Shown here in pieces: positions 1 through 11,062 of a stretch of 64,000 nucleotides of DNA. The first letter of the stretch is position 1, and every line of letters starts with the position of its first letter. Source of the DNA: Hygrophila difformis (taxonomy: Eukaryota; Streptophyta; Magnoliopsida; Lamiales; Acanthaceae); the NCBI GenBank assembly GCA_030278955.1, contig JAOANR010000006.1, forward strand, positions 11,245,915-11,309,914. The letters are read 5' to 3'. The notes under the pieces were generated by a model. It was given only the letters and a program-made list of their open reading frames with translations. It was not told where the DNA came from and ran no database searches. The position numbers and the translations under genes are program-made.

Positions 1-1373
1 ATTAAATATAATGTGTGGTGTGTGCATGGCATGCTTCACCAGACAACCTTATTTATAGACGGATGAATATTACTCATAGTCGAAACAAAGCTTCAGTTTG
101 CAGCCTTCCTTGCCAATTGCCAACTTCTGACTTTTTTATTTTTTGGTCGTCGTATAGTATCTAGGATGAGAATGGGCTACTTCCGCAATCTTTTTGGACT
201 TATCAAGCATGCAAGATAAAGTCAATTATCAATGGACAATAGGCGAGAGTGCATCTATCCAATCACTTTTCTTCTCTACATCAATCGAATCAAAGTACTA
301 GTGTACAATAGGATAATATATACTTCACTATAAGATGCAAGATAACGACAGCCACAAAGTTCAGTGTAATTGCCTCATAGTTAATGTATATAAATTTTGG
401 ACTGATCGAGGTGTTTATTTAACCAAGTAGCCAAATGCAAAAAACCAGTACTAATATTTAGTGTACATCACATGATGAAAGGGAAGCAAAGCCATTAGTC
501 TAAATAGTCAGTTTGCCAATGATCTTTATATATACGTGTTCAACTAATGCTTGCAGGAAATTAAAACAAAAGATTGAGAATTAAGAATATTCTAAATGTC
601 CAACAACTTTTCTCAAGTCAGAGAGGATGATAAAGTTCAAATCCAAAAATTAAATTATGGAAGGTTACGGTAATATCGTAAGGTTGAAATTAATAACAAT
701 CCAAGCTTTAGGACCGCAACACCAGTTGGATTCATCAATTTATCTTTAACTTTAATTTGGTGATCGTACTTGGCGATGAGATCATTGTTTGATGCTGCTC
801 ATGATCAAATATGGACTGACAAATATAGAGACATGGATTGGGATTCGGGACTTCATTCTTCTTCTTTTTTGCCCCTGTTACATAATAGAAGAAGAGGGCT
901 AATGGCGAGAACCCTAAAGTGTCTTGGTCTGTAAATTCTTGTGATTTATTGCTTATTTCATATGTATTTGGGTTCAGATGTTTGTGGGCTATAGTAACTA
1001 ATGCAATGCTGTCCAATTTTTAAAATGAATTCCAGCGGTTTTACATTTATATATATATATGCATGTGAGATAATATAAAGTGAATTTTCGGCGTATTAAT
1101 ATTTGTATTTTACGAGAAACAGAAGTGTAAGCCCTCAGCCATTTCTCAAGATGAGAAACAAACATGAAGTATTATTACACAGAAGTAATAGTACAAGCTT
1201 CTTCTCCATAATTGTTAAAGGTAACTACTAAAAGCAAGAAACGGATACATGAATACATGTAAACATACATGTTGCCATATAGTAGTTTTTTTTTTAAATG
1301 TGTATTGATAAATTACTAAAAGGGCATGCAGGCAGGAGAAGAACCACCGGGCAAATCAACTTGGCTTTGGAAT
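1..1373. other. left-edge intergenic DNA
   Basis: No coding gene is supported here; the open frames are short and have no recognisable protein features. The first 150 bases resemble the upstream region of the phylloplanin-like gene at 1374-1883. The stretch ccaattgccaacttctgact occurs near 113-132 and again near 2059-2078, and an aaacaaagctt block occurs near 82 and again near 1966. A minus-strand TATA-like box (ctataaata) lies at about 50-58. This suggests the promoter of a second minus-strand gene, perhaps a tandem paralogue, just beyond the left edge. The rest is AT-rich spacer. Confidence 0.4.
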
Positions 1374-1883
1374 CTATGGCACAACATTAAATCCTGTGGC
1401 GGAGGCTGTTACGGCGGGCAAAAAGAAGGGCAAGGTGTAGGTTTTGGATGTAACTGTGATAGGGTTTGAGAGATAGGCTCCTGTGGTGACACCGGTACAA
1501 TTAGCAAGAGAAAGAGAGAGAGGAATACGGACGCGACACGTGAGATATAAAACATTTTTGAATGGACTGAATAGCCCTCCGACCACCGCCAAAGTGAAGG
1601 TTCCGATGGCGGCGGTCGTGGTTGTGGCAACAGTAAGTATGCTGCTGCCAAAAATATTGTAATCATAGCAGATGAGATTGGCAGATACCATGTTAAGCCC
1701 GTTAACGGCAGGCGAGGCGCAGTTTCCGGTAGGTGTACAACACACTTGGCCAGTGACAGTCAAGGAACTAATGGTACCTAAGGTAGTAGTAGTAGCACTG
1801 GCTGAGGGAGTGGTTAGAGCAAGCACAGAAAGGCCGCTAGCAAAGATAAAAAGGGAAGCACAACACTTATTGCCAGAAGCCAT
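1374..1883 (-). CDS. phylloplanin-like secreted protein
   Basis: Single-exon gene for a 169-aa protein that looks like the phylloplanin / pollen Ole e 1-related family. These are small secreted proteins, and tobacco phylloplanin is put on leaf surfaces by glandular trichomes. Residues 1-30 form a signal peptide with a hydrophobic core and an ASA-type cleavage site before a Thr run. The mature part is rich in Thr, Val, Ser and Ala. It carries a CC pair, further single cysteines, and a late segment rich in Pro and Phe. The start at 1883 was chosen because MASGNKCC begins the signal peptide; an in-frame Met at 2012 would add 43 residues that do not fit. A TATA-like box lies 66-74 bases upstream of this start. 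Family assignment rests on overall pattern, not alignment. Confidence 0.72.
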   Translation of the reverse strand: MASGNKCCASLFIFASGLSVLALTTPSASATTTTLGTISSLTVTGQVCCTPTGNCASPAVNGLNMVSANLICYDYNIFGSSILTVATTTTAAIGTFTLAVVGGLFSPFKNVLYLTCRVRIPLSLSLANCTGVTTGAYLSNPITVTSKTYTLPFFLPAVTASATGFNVVP

Positions 1884-1948
1884 ATATGATACTACTAGTA
1901 TATGTATTCTGATTCCTGAGACCTGAGAATGAAGTTGCCAACTTCTGA

Positions 1949-1957
1949 CTTTTATAT
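1949..1957 (-). promoter_or_regulatory. TATA-like box of the phylloplanin-like gene
   Basis: On the minus strand this reads AATATAAAAG. It lies 66-74 bases upstream of the ATG at 1883, a normal plant distance for a TATA box with a short leader. Confidence 0.5.
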
Positions 1958-2697
1958 TGAATTTCAAACAAAGCTTATTCATACTACTGGATGAAGAATA
2001 TTTATTACTCATAATAAATGATGTAGTAAGAATGAAGTTGCAGGCTCAATTCGTTGCCAATTGCCAACTTCTGACTTTTTTCGGGGCCATTAATTTTACA
2101 TAATGCGATACACTGAATGATTTGACATGGTTGTTTCAACGACGGTATTGAGTAAATCAATATTTTCATATAAAACTATTTTTAAAAACAGTAAAACCAC
2201 TTGATTCAGATAGATAAAATTCAAGGAAAACGCCCCAAGAAAGGTCCTTCCCCTAGCCAAGAATTCAGGCGTGGTCCGATCAGATGGGAAGACACAGAGA
2301 TGGAGAGGATCATGGTGGGGTTCCTCCCGATCCCACCGACGATACAAGAGCTGGCAAGAGGCCTCCTTCTCTTTACAGTTAGATAGCGCGCCGAGGAGCC
2401 GGGTTTATACATGTCCCAACCGAAGACCTCACTGTAGATCTTGCCGGCGACCATGATGACATTATTGAATCAGTGGTTAATGGCATCCCCTGTTTCCAAC
2501 TTTCTCTGGCTTTCAAAAGAATCTTGCGTCGCTTTTGGCAATATACGGTAGTTCATAAGGTGGTTGGACGTAACGTATCCTACCGCGTACTCAAGGCGAC
2601 AGACTTTGGCCGGCGTCCGCCTAACTGTCGCTCATTGACGTGCACAATGGGTACTACATAATAGTAGTATATCAACTTCAAATCAGAATCCGATGCT

Positions 2698-3247
2698 GGG
2701 TACCCTCCCACTAAATGAATTACCCGCCCACTACCCGACATTGGTGGATACCCGACATGTCGGGTACCCACTCTTTTTATTAAAAAAATAAGGAAAAATA
2801 TTTTTTTAAAAAAACAAATTATTAAAGAAACTTTGATAAATTCAATAATCACCATCATGATTTACAATTTACAAATAAGAATGAGAATGATACTCATTCA
2901 TTAATGAATAACCGACAAGAATTAACTAATAATAATTCGAAAAAAATAGGGATTGAGGCTTTACACTTTTGGTTTGCATAAAATTATGTAATTAGAAATA
3001 CTAAAAAACAAATACTCTCTACATTGAGGGGAAAAATTTAAAAAAAAGATAGACATTTTTCAAAAATAAAATAAAATAATTTTTTTTAAAAAAAAAAGTC
3101 GGGTAATTCGGGTTCATTTGTAAAATCCAATACCCGACCCGATCTACTAATTTCGGGTTCGGTTACCCGACTTCGGGTTTTTTCGGGTTCGGGTCGGGTA
3201 CCCAATTAACCCCCCCCCCCCCCCCCCCCCCCATTTGCCCACCCCTA
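2698..3247. mobile_element. hAT-like MITE inserted in the LINE
   Basis: The segment interrupts the LINE ORF1 frame. The right end reads tttgcccacccct before the LINE resumes; its reverse complement AGGGGTGGGCAAA is a common hAT-type plant MITE terminus. Both ends are full of cgggta/tacccg motifs facing each other. Flanking 8-mers ccgatgct (2690-2697) and ccgacgca (3248-3255) match at 6 of 8 bases and would be an eroded target duplication. The left terminal repeat is not recognisable. A run of 23 C lies at 3210-3232. Confidence 0.5.
3210..3232. repeat. poly-C run
   Basis: Twenty-three consecutive C residues inside the hAT-like MITE. A homopolymer of this length is unusual in plant DNA and is prone to sequencing error, so its length is uncertain. 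Confidence 0.85.
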
Positions 3248-3263
3248 CCGACGCACTCCATGC

Positions 3264-3797
3264 ATAATTATTAAGATCCCGATCTTGATCTTAGAATCTT
3301 ACGATTTTACGATTACACCTCTCTAAAACGATCCCGATCCTCTTAGGATCTTAAAATTAGTAAGATCCCGATCCTGATAGTAGAATCTTACGATCTTATG
3401 GTCATGCTCCCTCAAACGCTTCTATGATTTTACGATCACACCCTCTTAAACTCATAACATTTTTGTAGTATTTTGTAATTTGGGATCAAAATAACTTTTT
3501 TCCTTTAATTTTAAACTTAAGAGCTTGTATTCCTTATATATGATGTGTAAAAAAACATAATATGTATGTATGTGGAAATATTTTATGATTGATTGTGATA
3601 TTTTTGTACTATATTATTTTAGTTAACTTGCAAGATTCATAAACACACGAAATAATGCTTTTACTTATTAGTATGCATAATTGAGTTTATTCATTATTGC
3701 AATTTTATAAGATCTTAGGATCCCGATTCGATCTTATGATCCCGATCTTGCAAAGAGAAAAATGATCCCATATAGGATCCCGATCTTAACAACCTTG
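3264..3797. mobile_element. MITE with 9-bp target duplication inserted in the LINE
   Basis: A 534-bp AT-rich segment flanked by perfect 9-bp direct repeats (actccatgc at 3255-3263 and 3798-3806). Its ends are imperfect inverted repeats built from ttaagatc and gatcccgatc motifs. Internal copies of gatcccgatc recur near both ends. A 9-bp duplication fits Mutator-like elements better than hAT. No coding sequence is seen. Removing it rejoins the DUF4283 reading frame of the LINE. Confidence 0.6.
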
Positions 3798-5264
3798 ACT
3801 CCATGCTCTCACCGGAGGCCCCTGGATGGTCTCCGGCCAATACCTCCATATTGAGTTATGGGATGAGAAATTCAATCCGTCGACGAACGAAATTAAAAAT
3901 ATGGTTGCATGGATCAGATTCCGAGTATACCAATGCATCTCTATAATCGCCAATACTTGCTAAGGGTTGGCACGGCAGTGGGACATGTCAGTATAGACTT
4001 TAACACAGATCGTAAACCAGAGGTCGATATGCACAGTTGGCGGTCAAGATCGATTTGGACAAGCCCCTCCGGCCTCAATTATGCTTGAAGATGAAGTAGT
4101 TAATGTTGAATATGAAAATTTGAAAGCTGGTATGCTTCAACTGTGGATGATATGGACATGGAACTAATTCTTGCTCGGAATCCAAGCAGAAAGCCCCAAA
4201 GGAACCTCAAGAAATCCCTCGGCAGGAGGATGACCAAGATCAACAGGACCGCAGTGGCTTCGGGCCTTGGATGCTAGTTCAGTCAAGGAGAAGGCCACGT
4301 GATTTAACAGGGAGCAATCCATCCACAAGAGACAACAAGCAGAATCGTTTTAACATCTTGATGGAGGACCAAGAGATGAATGATGCAGCCACCGTTCGCC
4401 CTGCCATACAACCGCCCCTCCCTCTTCTGGCCACCAGCCACTCCCACACTTATCCAAGAACCGCCCTTCATCAGCTCGCCCTCTACCCCAAGCCAACCGA
4501 CCTGCTCCATCAGCTAATCTTGTCCATCCTCCTGCTGCGACTTCTAGCAGTAGGCGTGCTCCCCAATCCCGGTTTTGGTCGCCACCCCCTTATGGAGAGG
4601 AGGATCTCTCACCTTCATGGACGCGACAGCCATCGGGTGCCTGGACCAAAGCTGTTCAGACCTCCCTGCCCTCTGGCCACCATGCAGTGGTTATGGTGCT
4701 TGATCCATCCATGCACATTAGCAAGCGTTGTAAGAGTATGGATGGTCCTAATCGAGGTAGGCCTCCGGATCCATCTGATAGTCCTCATGCAAAACAATCT
4801 GAGTTGGCTCCCAATTTACAAGCTGCTCAGCAGCAAGCAGTGGTCTTGCCGCCCTAGCTGTTTACATAGGCTAAGAGTTTCTCTTCCATCTTAGTTATGC
4901 TTTTTGGGTGGTATTCTACTTGATAGTGATGGTAAGATTAAAGTTGAATCTGATAGCCTAGAAGCAATCCATCTCATCAATTCCCGTTCAGATGTCCTGG
5001 GACCTGCTTGCTTTTGGATTACTCGCATCAGAGATATGGTTTCTTGGAACTGTTTCACTCCGTACTTGCAATACTAGAGTTTTTAGATGCTATCTCTTTT
5101 GACCGCATTGGTCTGTATCAAACTTCACAAGTTTTGGAATAAAACGGCTTCGGCCCTCCTTTTTTCCCGAAAAAGCAGTAAAACCATATAATAAGTCAAA
5201 AATTTGTATCCTTATATTCTAGCTACTTCTATAATATTTTCATTCTTTCAAAAAATGAATTTTT

Positions 5265-5510
5265 TTTTGCGTGTATCGGGTATCCCATGCCACATTAGGC
5301 CCAAGACTAATCTCTTGAGGATTTGATGGACATTGAAGGGTCGGGTATCCCATGCCACATTAGGCCCAAGACTAATCTCTTGAGGATTTGATGGACATTG
5401 AATGGTTGCCTCTGCCAAAGCAGAATTCTGCATACACAAAGGCTCGAACCCGAGACCTTTGCTTAAGCTGCCAGAGCCCCATACTACTCAGGCCAATTGC
5501 GTTTGGTCTT
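5265..5510 (-). mobile_element. tRNA-derived SINE with duplicated tail
   Basis: Read on the minus strand, this has a pol III A-box-like stretch (TGGCCTGAGTAGTATGGGG) and a B-box (GGTTCGAGCC, near 5440-5449). It ends with a segment containing GATTAGTCTTGGGCC and GGGATACCC, as in Au-type plant SINEs. The tail segment of about 61 bp is present twice in tandem at about 5278-5402. A relative lies at 63490-63625. Confidence 0.7.
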
Positions 5511-6157
5511 TCAAAAAATAAATAAATTACTATTACGAAATAATTTTTTTATTTTAAGCAAAAGTCAGAAACATTATTAGAAATAGTTAAATCAATCCAA
5601 ACACCCACTACCTATTTGGATGAACTTTTAGAAATTATTTTTAGCTTTTACTTAAAATAAAAAAGAAATAGTATTTTTAAAAATAAATTATTAAAGTATT
5701 GATTGTATATTTGCTTGCCTCTTCAGTTATATATATTGACGGTGTATTTTTTTTTTAAAAAAATTATATATATATTAATTTAAATATTAAAATTTATTTG
5801 AATGAATTTAAAATTACTTCATTATCAAAAAGAAAATTTTAACTTTGGAGTAGAAGCCGCTATATAAATCTATTCAGTAGCGGCCAAGTATATTTATGGA
5901 GAAGTCCTTCCAGCAAACGAATTGCGAAACGTGTACAGACAACAGGACAATCAGCCAGATATTTATTACTGTATTAATTGAATGTGTAATGGTCCATTTA
6001 TCATTTATGTATAGGATTTGGAATTTGGCGATGGTTAATTATAGAGTATGGTCCTACGTTTGTTATATTAAAATCATTAAAAATGGCTGCTTCTTTGGCC
6101 AATGGATGGAATGCGGGTCTAATTTCTCTCTATTGCCTTTTTCCTGCTTTTATAATA
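5511..6157. other. AT-rich spacer
   Basis: Low-complexity AT-rich DNA with no coding frame or RNA gene that I can support. Confidence 0.6.
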
Positions 6158-6399
6158 CTCCCTCCGTTTTTTTTTAACTTCATCCATCCTGCACTGCACG
6201 CAATCCAATGCACATTTTCAATCATCAATATCTCATATTATATATAAGTAAAAATTATAAAAATTTGATATTGCAAAACTACGTGATTAGACGAATCTAA
6301 CAAGATCTCACTTGACTATGTTTTATCTTATATAACTATATGAAAAAATTGAATTATATCTACTATGCTAATGGTGAACTTAAAAAAGAACGGAGGGAG
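6158..6399. mobile_element. Stowaway-like MITE upstream of the bZIP gene
   Basis: 242 bp with terminal inverted repeats ctccctccgt / acggagggag and a TA duplication at both ends (6156-6157 and 6400-6401). It lies about 460 bp upstream of the bZIP start codon, so it forms part of the promoter or leader region. Confidence 0.85.
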
Positions 6400-6596
6400 T
6401 AGTATTTATTTACAATCCTTGTCCGTCGTGTGTGTGTTCATTTTTCATTTTTCAGATTCTTGCTATGGTTTTGGATTTTTGCACCGTCAGTATTCTTTCG
6501 TCCAGGGGTTTTCGTTTGTGTTTTCTGGGTATGGCCAACAATTTGAATATACCATTCTCAGACTCTGCATGCCTCACCCGCTACTCTAATCTCGAG

Positions 6597-6756
6597 GTTT
6601 CTAGCTTTTTTTCATTTCTCCTGCTGTGTATTTTCTTCCAAGTTTGGGTTTTTTTTTTTTTCTCTTTATGTATTTGATCCGCGTTTTGATTTGATGAATT
6701 AAATGGTGTTTGCATTTCTGTGACTGTTTGATCGATGGTATTCCTTTTTTTTGTAG
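6597..6756 (+). other. possible leader intron of the bZIP gene
   Basis: A GT at 6597 (ctcgag|gtttct) and an AG at 6756 after a T-rich tract (ttttttttgtag) could bound an intron in the 5' untranslated region. Leader introns are common in this bZIP group. Only splice-site pattern supports it. Confidence 0.4.
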
Positions 6757-6861
6757 ATTGAAATTTGAATGGCTACTTCCTGTTCGGGTTAAGGAATTTG
6801 GGGATTTTATTGGGTGGCCCTAATAGTATTGAGTGATTTGAGTGACAAAAAAGGTGATTGA

Positions 6862-8075
6862 ATGGTTGTTCAGAGAATGGGATCCCAAAGCAATGGTAGT
6901 AATAGCGTTGGGGGAATCCAAATTCGACCGCAGGACCCCGAATCGAATGCATTGGCTAGGTTTTACAGTCTCACTCTAGATGAGGTGCAGAGCCAATTGG
7001 GAGATTTGGGGAAACCCCTGACTAGTATGAATCTTGATGAACTGCTCAACACCGTGTGGATGGCCGAGACCAATATTGAAGTTATCAGCAACAATAGGTG
7101 CAGCGCCTCTGCGCACCTGCAGTCTAATCATCCTGTCCCGGCCTTGCCTTTGAATCGGCAACTCGAGCTCAAATTGTCTGGGAATTTCGGCACAAAGACT
7201 GTCGATGAGGTGTGGCAGGATATCCAGGAGGAGCAGAAAAAGAGCAGCCTGGAAAGGAGGACAACTCTTGGGGAGATGGCGTTGGAGGATTTCTTGGTTA
7301 AGGCAGGGGTGGTTGAGAATTCCTCCATAGGAAAGAAAAATCCCAGTTTGGTAGTTGGGGAGGGTACATGGATGAATTATCCAATAGTAATACCCTCATG
7401 CTATCCTCAGCAGCAATCTCAGGGTATGATGCCCGTATACATGCCAGGCCACCCAGCATCACAGCCTGTTCTTCCCCTTGCCCGAAATTCCATTGTGGAT
7501 GATGGTGCTTACCATGAAACCCGAGTGACCAAGTCCTCATCCCATTTGATGGGCGCTTCATCGGACACCCCGTCGCCCACACGGAAAAGGGTTGCCCCAG
7601 GTGATATAGCCGAAAGGAGCATCGAGAGGAGGCAGAAAAGGATGATCAAGAACCGGGAATCAGCTGCTCGTTCGCGAGCGAGGAAGATGGTGGGTGTTTT
7701 TCATAATTTGATTTTACATTTGTCTTTTAATTTGAAGAGAAGATATCAATGTTTCAATTGCACAGGCCTATACTAATGAGCTGGAGCAAAAAGTTTTTCA
7801 ACTCGAAGAAGAGAATGAAAGGCTCAGGAGACTTCAAGTCAGCTTTTCCATTTCTCTCACTTATTTTCTAATTAGTTTTGGTATCCAGTTGCATTTTATG
7901 CTGGAAGTACCAGCATTTGCTTCTGGTTTTTCACACCATATGCACATATGTATAACAACGATTCCTTTGCCGTTGTTATCTTTGATTACAGGAATTGGCG
8001 GAGGCATTACGCAACACGCTGCCTCCGGAGCAGCCAAAGTATCAACTGCGCAGAACAAGCTCAGCACCCATCTGA
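6862..8075 (+). CDS. group A bZIP transcription factor (AREB3/DPBF/ABI5-like)
   Basis: Three exons, 6862-7689, 7766-7837 and 7992-8075, join in frame to give 327 aa. This is a nuclear bZIP factor of the ABA-signalling group that binds ABRE (ACGT-core) promoter sites. The N-terminal conserved region reads YSLTLDEVQSQLGDLGKPL and MNLDELL (residues about 35-65). It is followed by KTVDEVWQDI and TLGEMALEDFLVKAGVV blocks, the usual phosphorylation-prone regions. The basic region has N264-x7-R272 (NRESAARSR), and leucines 282, 289 and 296 form a short zipper. The C-terminal LRRTSSAP motif is the family's phosphorylation and 14-3-3 site. The residue usually Gln at the end of the basic region is Met276. 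A second Met at codon 6 (6877) is an equally good start. The second intron has a weak donor (caa|gtcagc). Confidence 0.9.
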
Positions 8076-9310
8076 AGATTATTTAGTCGAGAGCCAAATT
8101 GTTTTAACTTACGATTAGCTGGCGTTAGTTTTTTCTTTTCTTCTTACCATTTCCCACTTGAAGTTGGGCATTGGGCGATGGCCAATGGAACTTCCAGTGT
8201 CATCTTCATAAGTACATACATATTCATGTTGTTACCGGCGGTGAACTATATGGAGTAGTCATGGACCATATGGTGGATTTGACTATTACTGGCAAATGAA
8301 ATTTTGATCCTCCCTGTCTGTCTGTACAGGTGCTTCAAGGACTTGTAAGTGGTAACATAGTAGTATTGGACTGATTGGCCTATGGGCTATGACCACAAAG
8401 TCGAGCACACTGAATGGCTTCCCCTATCCCCAGGAGGCTTGCCGAGAGATGATATGAATAAACTGTTCATTTATAGTACTGTACAAGCGAAAGATAGTCT
8501 GTCTGATAGTCTCATTTCGATAGATATTTGTGCATCGTGACGTTATTTTCTTCCAATGTCCTTGAAGGGATAAAGAGGTCACATTAAATGAAGTGAGCTT
8601 AGTGATAATATATTATACTACATACTTCATCTTACCAATGAGGCAAGAAAGTAGTGGTTGATATCCGAGGTTTTATTGAATCCAGTTGGCATATAATAGT
8701 TTCGACTTTTGCAAGCACATCACCTTCCCTTTTTCCTTCCCACTAGATATGAGGCTATGAGCAATCATGGCCCTCCATTGGTGACCTCTAGTTTCCTGAA
8801 TTTGCCTAAGCAAAAGCCAAATCCCACCATGCAAGGATGCCACAGGATACAGGGTATCAAAGGGATTAGGGACTAATGAAATCCCTTATTAAAAGTTAAT
8901 TGTTTGCTCAAATGTTTTCGAAGGGATGTTGATGCAATAGAACTTCAAAGAAAGGGATTTTCTAAAAGCAAAACCAACCTCGAAGAAAAACTAGCAGTAT
9001 TTCATATTTCATATTTATCGACATGCCAATTCAAGTAATGCAGAATTTTACTTCAAAATTTTCATAATCGATCCCGTTGACCCCTTTCAACGCTCCCAGA
9101 ATGTAAGACTGAATCAAACCAAGATATCAAGTTGTATTGATGCATCCAAGATATACACAAGAAAAGGAGTATATATTAACATGAAACATAGCAATCCCAT
9201 CAGTCGAGATTCACCATCCTATCTTCCTACCTGGCTCAATAATAAATGACTACAATGAAGCAACTGCCCGTTTGTGTAAGGAGAAAACAGGAAAAAAAAA
9301 AAAAAAGAAG
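8076..9310. other. spacer between convergent bZIP and cupin-domain genes
   Basis: Contains the 3' untranslated regions of the two convergent genes. No further gene, repeat or RNA is recognised. Confidence 0.6.
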
Positions 9311-11011
9311 TTATAGATCTTTCCAGATCTTAAAGTCAGTAGAGGAACCACTGTAGTTTAGCATGCTGTCCTGGCAGCCTATGAAAAATGTGCTGTGTAC
9401 TGCATCAACGTTCATCAGAGCGTGTGCAGTGCCACTTGGACTAGCTGCAACTGCAACTTCATCTGGCCCTATAATTACGTCTGAGTATCCTTTTGTTGCT
9501 TCACTATTTTCGAGCTGAAAGAAATGAACTGAAGGTTACAGGAAATTGGATAATATCATAAAATCCACAAGTAGATATGTTATGTAAGTATAATAGGAGT
9601 ATATTTGTTGAGTAAGATTAGATTAAAAATAATAATAATAATAATAATAAAAAGCCTCGATTTGTAGAGCCTTTTAATTGCGCGGAAATATCTCTGATTC
9701 TATAATTTCTACTCAAACTACAACTCAATTCTATGTGGTGTTCTGCAGAGTGGATCAGAAAAGGACAACTATGTTCCGCAATTTAACTAGTAAACTTATC
9801 CTAGCTAGATAATGTGTTCGTTATGCATAAAATTTCCTTACAACAGTATTTAAGGTGTGCTATAATAACAGGAACACACAGATTTCCACTACCCGGTATT
9901 TTTTCCTTTCCGTTCTTCTTTATCCTCAAAAACTAAAAAGCTTCAAGTTTGGAATCAATATTTTCATTGAAGAGCTAAAGACTATCAAATTGCGTAAGTA
10001 AGTTACTGGATTGGGCTATCATAATAACACAAAGAAGCATGCAGCTTATTCAACTTGTTCATCAGTTATGGACCGGAGAAGTGAAAGCATACCCTGAACA
10101 CAGTTTTAGCACCCCATATTACAAAGGTCTCATTACAAGTGTGGTGCCTGTGGTTTCCTCTCATGTTTCCCGGTCGGATCTCACCAACGTGCATCGACAC
10201 GCAAGAAACCGCTCCCCCTGCAAATCAAGTGAAGTCTGACTGTCTGAGTCCACCTTATCGAGAATCAGAATAATAACAAGGTAACAACAGAATGGATCAA
10301 TATTACAGCATAGGAGTACTTCATTGTTGTTTTCATAAAAATATCCTACTTTTCTAAAGAAATTTAACCTGACAAAAATTAATGCTCAAAAGCCTCAAAC
10401 CCAGGCAATGTAGCTTCAGAAAAAACAAGAAAATGTCAAAAGACATGACAGCTTCAGATTGTCGTACTTCGTTGACTAGAAGCTGTACCGTGCCACCCTT
10501 CTCCAATTTTCTTCCCCCAAATAACACCAACCAAAGCAAACTGACTAATTGACAAAAACCTAGGGCATAAATCATCCCCAAATGGATAAGTTTCAGCCAA
10601 GAAAGGGAAATTTTAAACAAGAAGAATACCTTGAACATCAGAATCGATCGCAAGCGAAACGGGATTAATCAACCACCCACGCTTATCCTTCATCACGAGC
10701 GACGAGGAGGAGGAGAATTTCACAGTATTGGAATCAGAATCTTTATAATGGCCGCTGTTCTTCATATTCACCCCATAGGAGGGTTGGCGGAACGATGAAT
10801 TGCGAGAAGTTTGTTGCAATCGGAGAGAAACCCAAGTGAGGAGAAGGAAAATCGAGAGGAGAAAAGGGAAGGCATGGGGCTTCTTGAGAAAAACCTTGAC
10901 GGAGGCTAGAAGGGCCGTTGCTGTCGATTGCGAAGTTTGCAATTGAAATTGGGGAATCGGGTCTGAAATCGGAAGGGTCGAGGCGTAGGATGTCCTTCTG
11001 GGGTTCGCCAT
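9311..11011 (-). CDS. membrane-anchored cupin-domain protein, function unknown
   Basis: Three exons on the minus strand (11011-10630, 10217-10093, 9514-9311) join in frame to 236 aa. Residues about 47-64 form one transmembrane helix after a basic N-terminus, and a Ser-rich linker follows. The rest reads as an RmlC-type cupin. Motif 1 is H150, H152, E157, G163 within GNHRHHTCNETFVIWG. Motif 2 is P195, G197, H200, N204 within PSGTAHALMN. Both fit the cupin consensus spacing, so a bound metal is possible. The substrate is unknown. The start at 11011 (MANPRRTS) is preferred over an in-frame Met at 11062 that would add a charged leader. The exon 1 frame reads on into the intron, which would hide the cupin part in a one-exon prediction. 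The exon structure is well supported; the biochemical role is not. Confidence 0.78.
9626..9651. repeat. AAT microsatellite
   Basis: A simple run of AAT triplets in the last intron of the cupin-domain gene. Confidence 0.8.
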
Positions 11012-11062
11012 TTCCTCATCAAGTTTCAAGATTTTGTATGATTCCCTTTCTCTTTCAATCAA

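Larger units (their letters stand above)
2200..5175 (+). mobile_element. internally deleted LINE retrotransposon with nested MITEs
   Basis: The region is bounded by an 11-bp direct repeat (cagtaaaacca at 2189-2199 and 5176-5186), a plausible target-site duplication. Pieces of a LINE ORF1 with a DUF4283-type domain can be read. WQYTVVHKVVGRNVSYRVL lies near 2538-2594, and LTGGPWMVSGQYLHIELW near 3808-3861 is the hallmark of that domain. A GPWMLV-type segment follows at about 4263. After about 4900 the frame gives an RNase H-like tail (VESDSLEAIHLINS) followed by a typical plant LINE 3' end (gcttcggccctccttttttcccgaaaaa-like). The endonuclease and most of the reverse transcriptase are missing, frames shift, and the element is dead. 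The two MITEs at 2698-3247 and 3264-3797 interrupt ORF1 between SESDA and LHALTGG. Confidence 0.75.

Noticed and set aside
735..1016. A 93-codon minus-strand open frame
   Set aside because: No domain, start context or splice partner; typical chance frame.
4271..4894. A 207-codon open frame
   Set aside because: Only its first part fits LINE ORF1; the rest reads the wrong frame of a decayed LINE. Not a gene.
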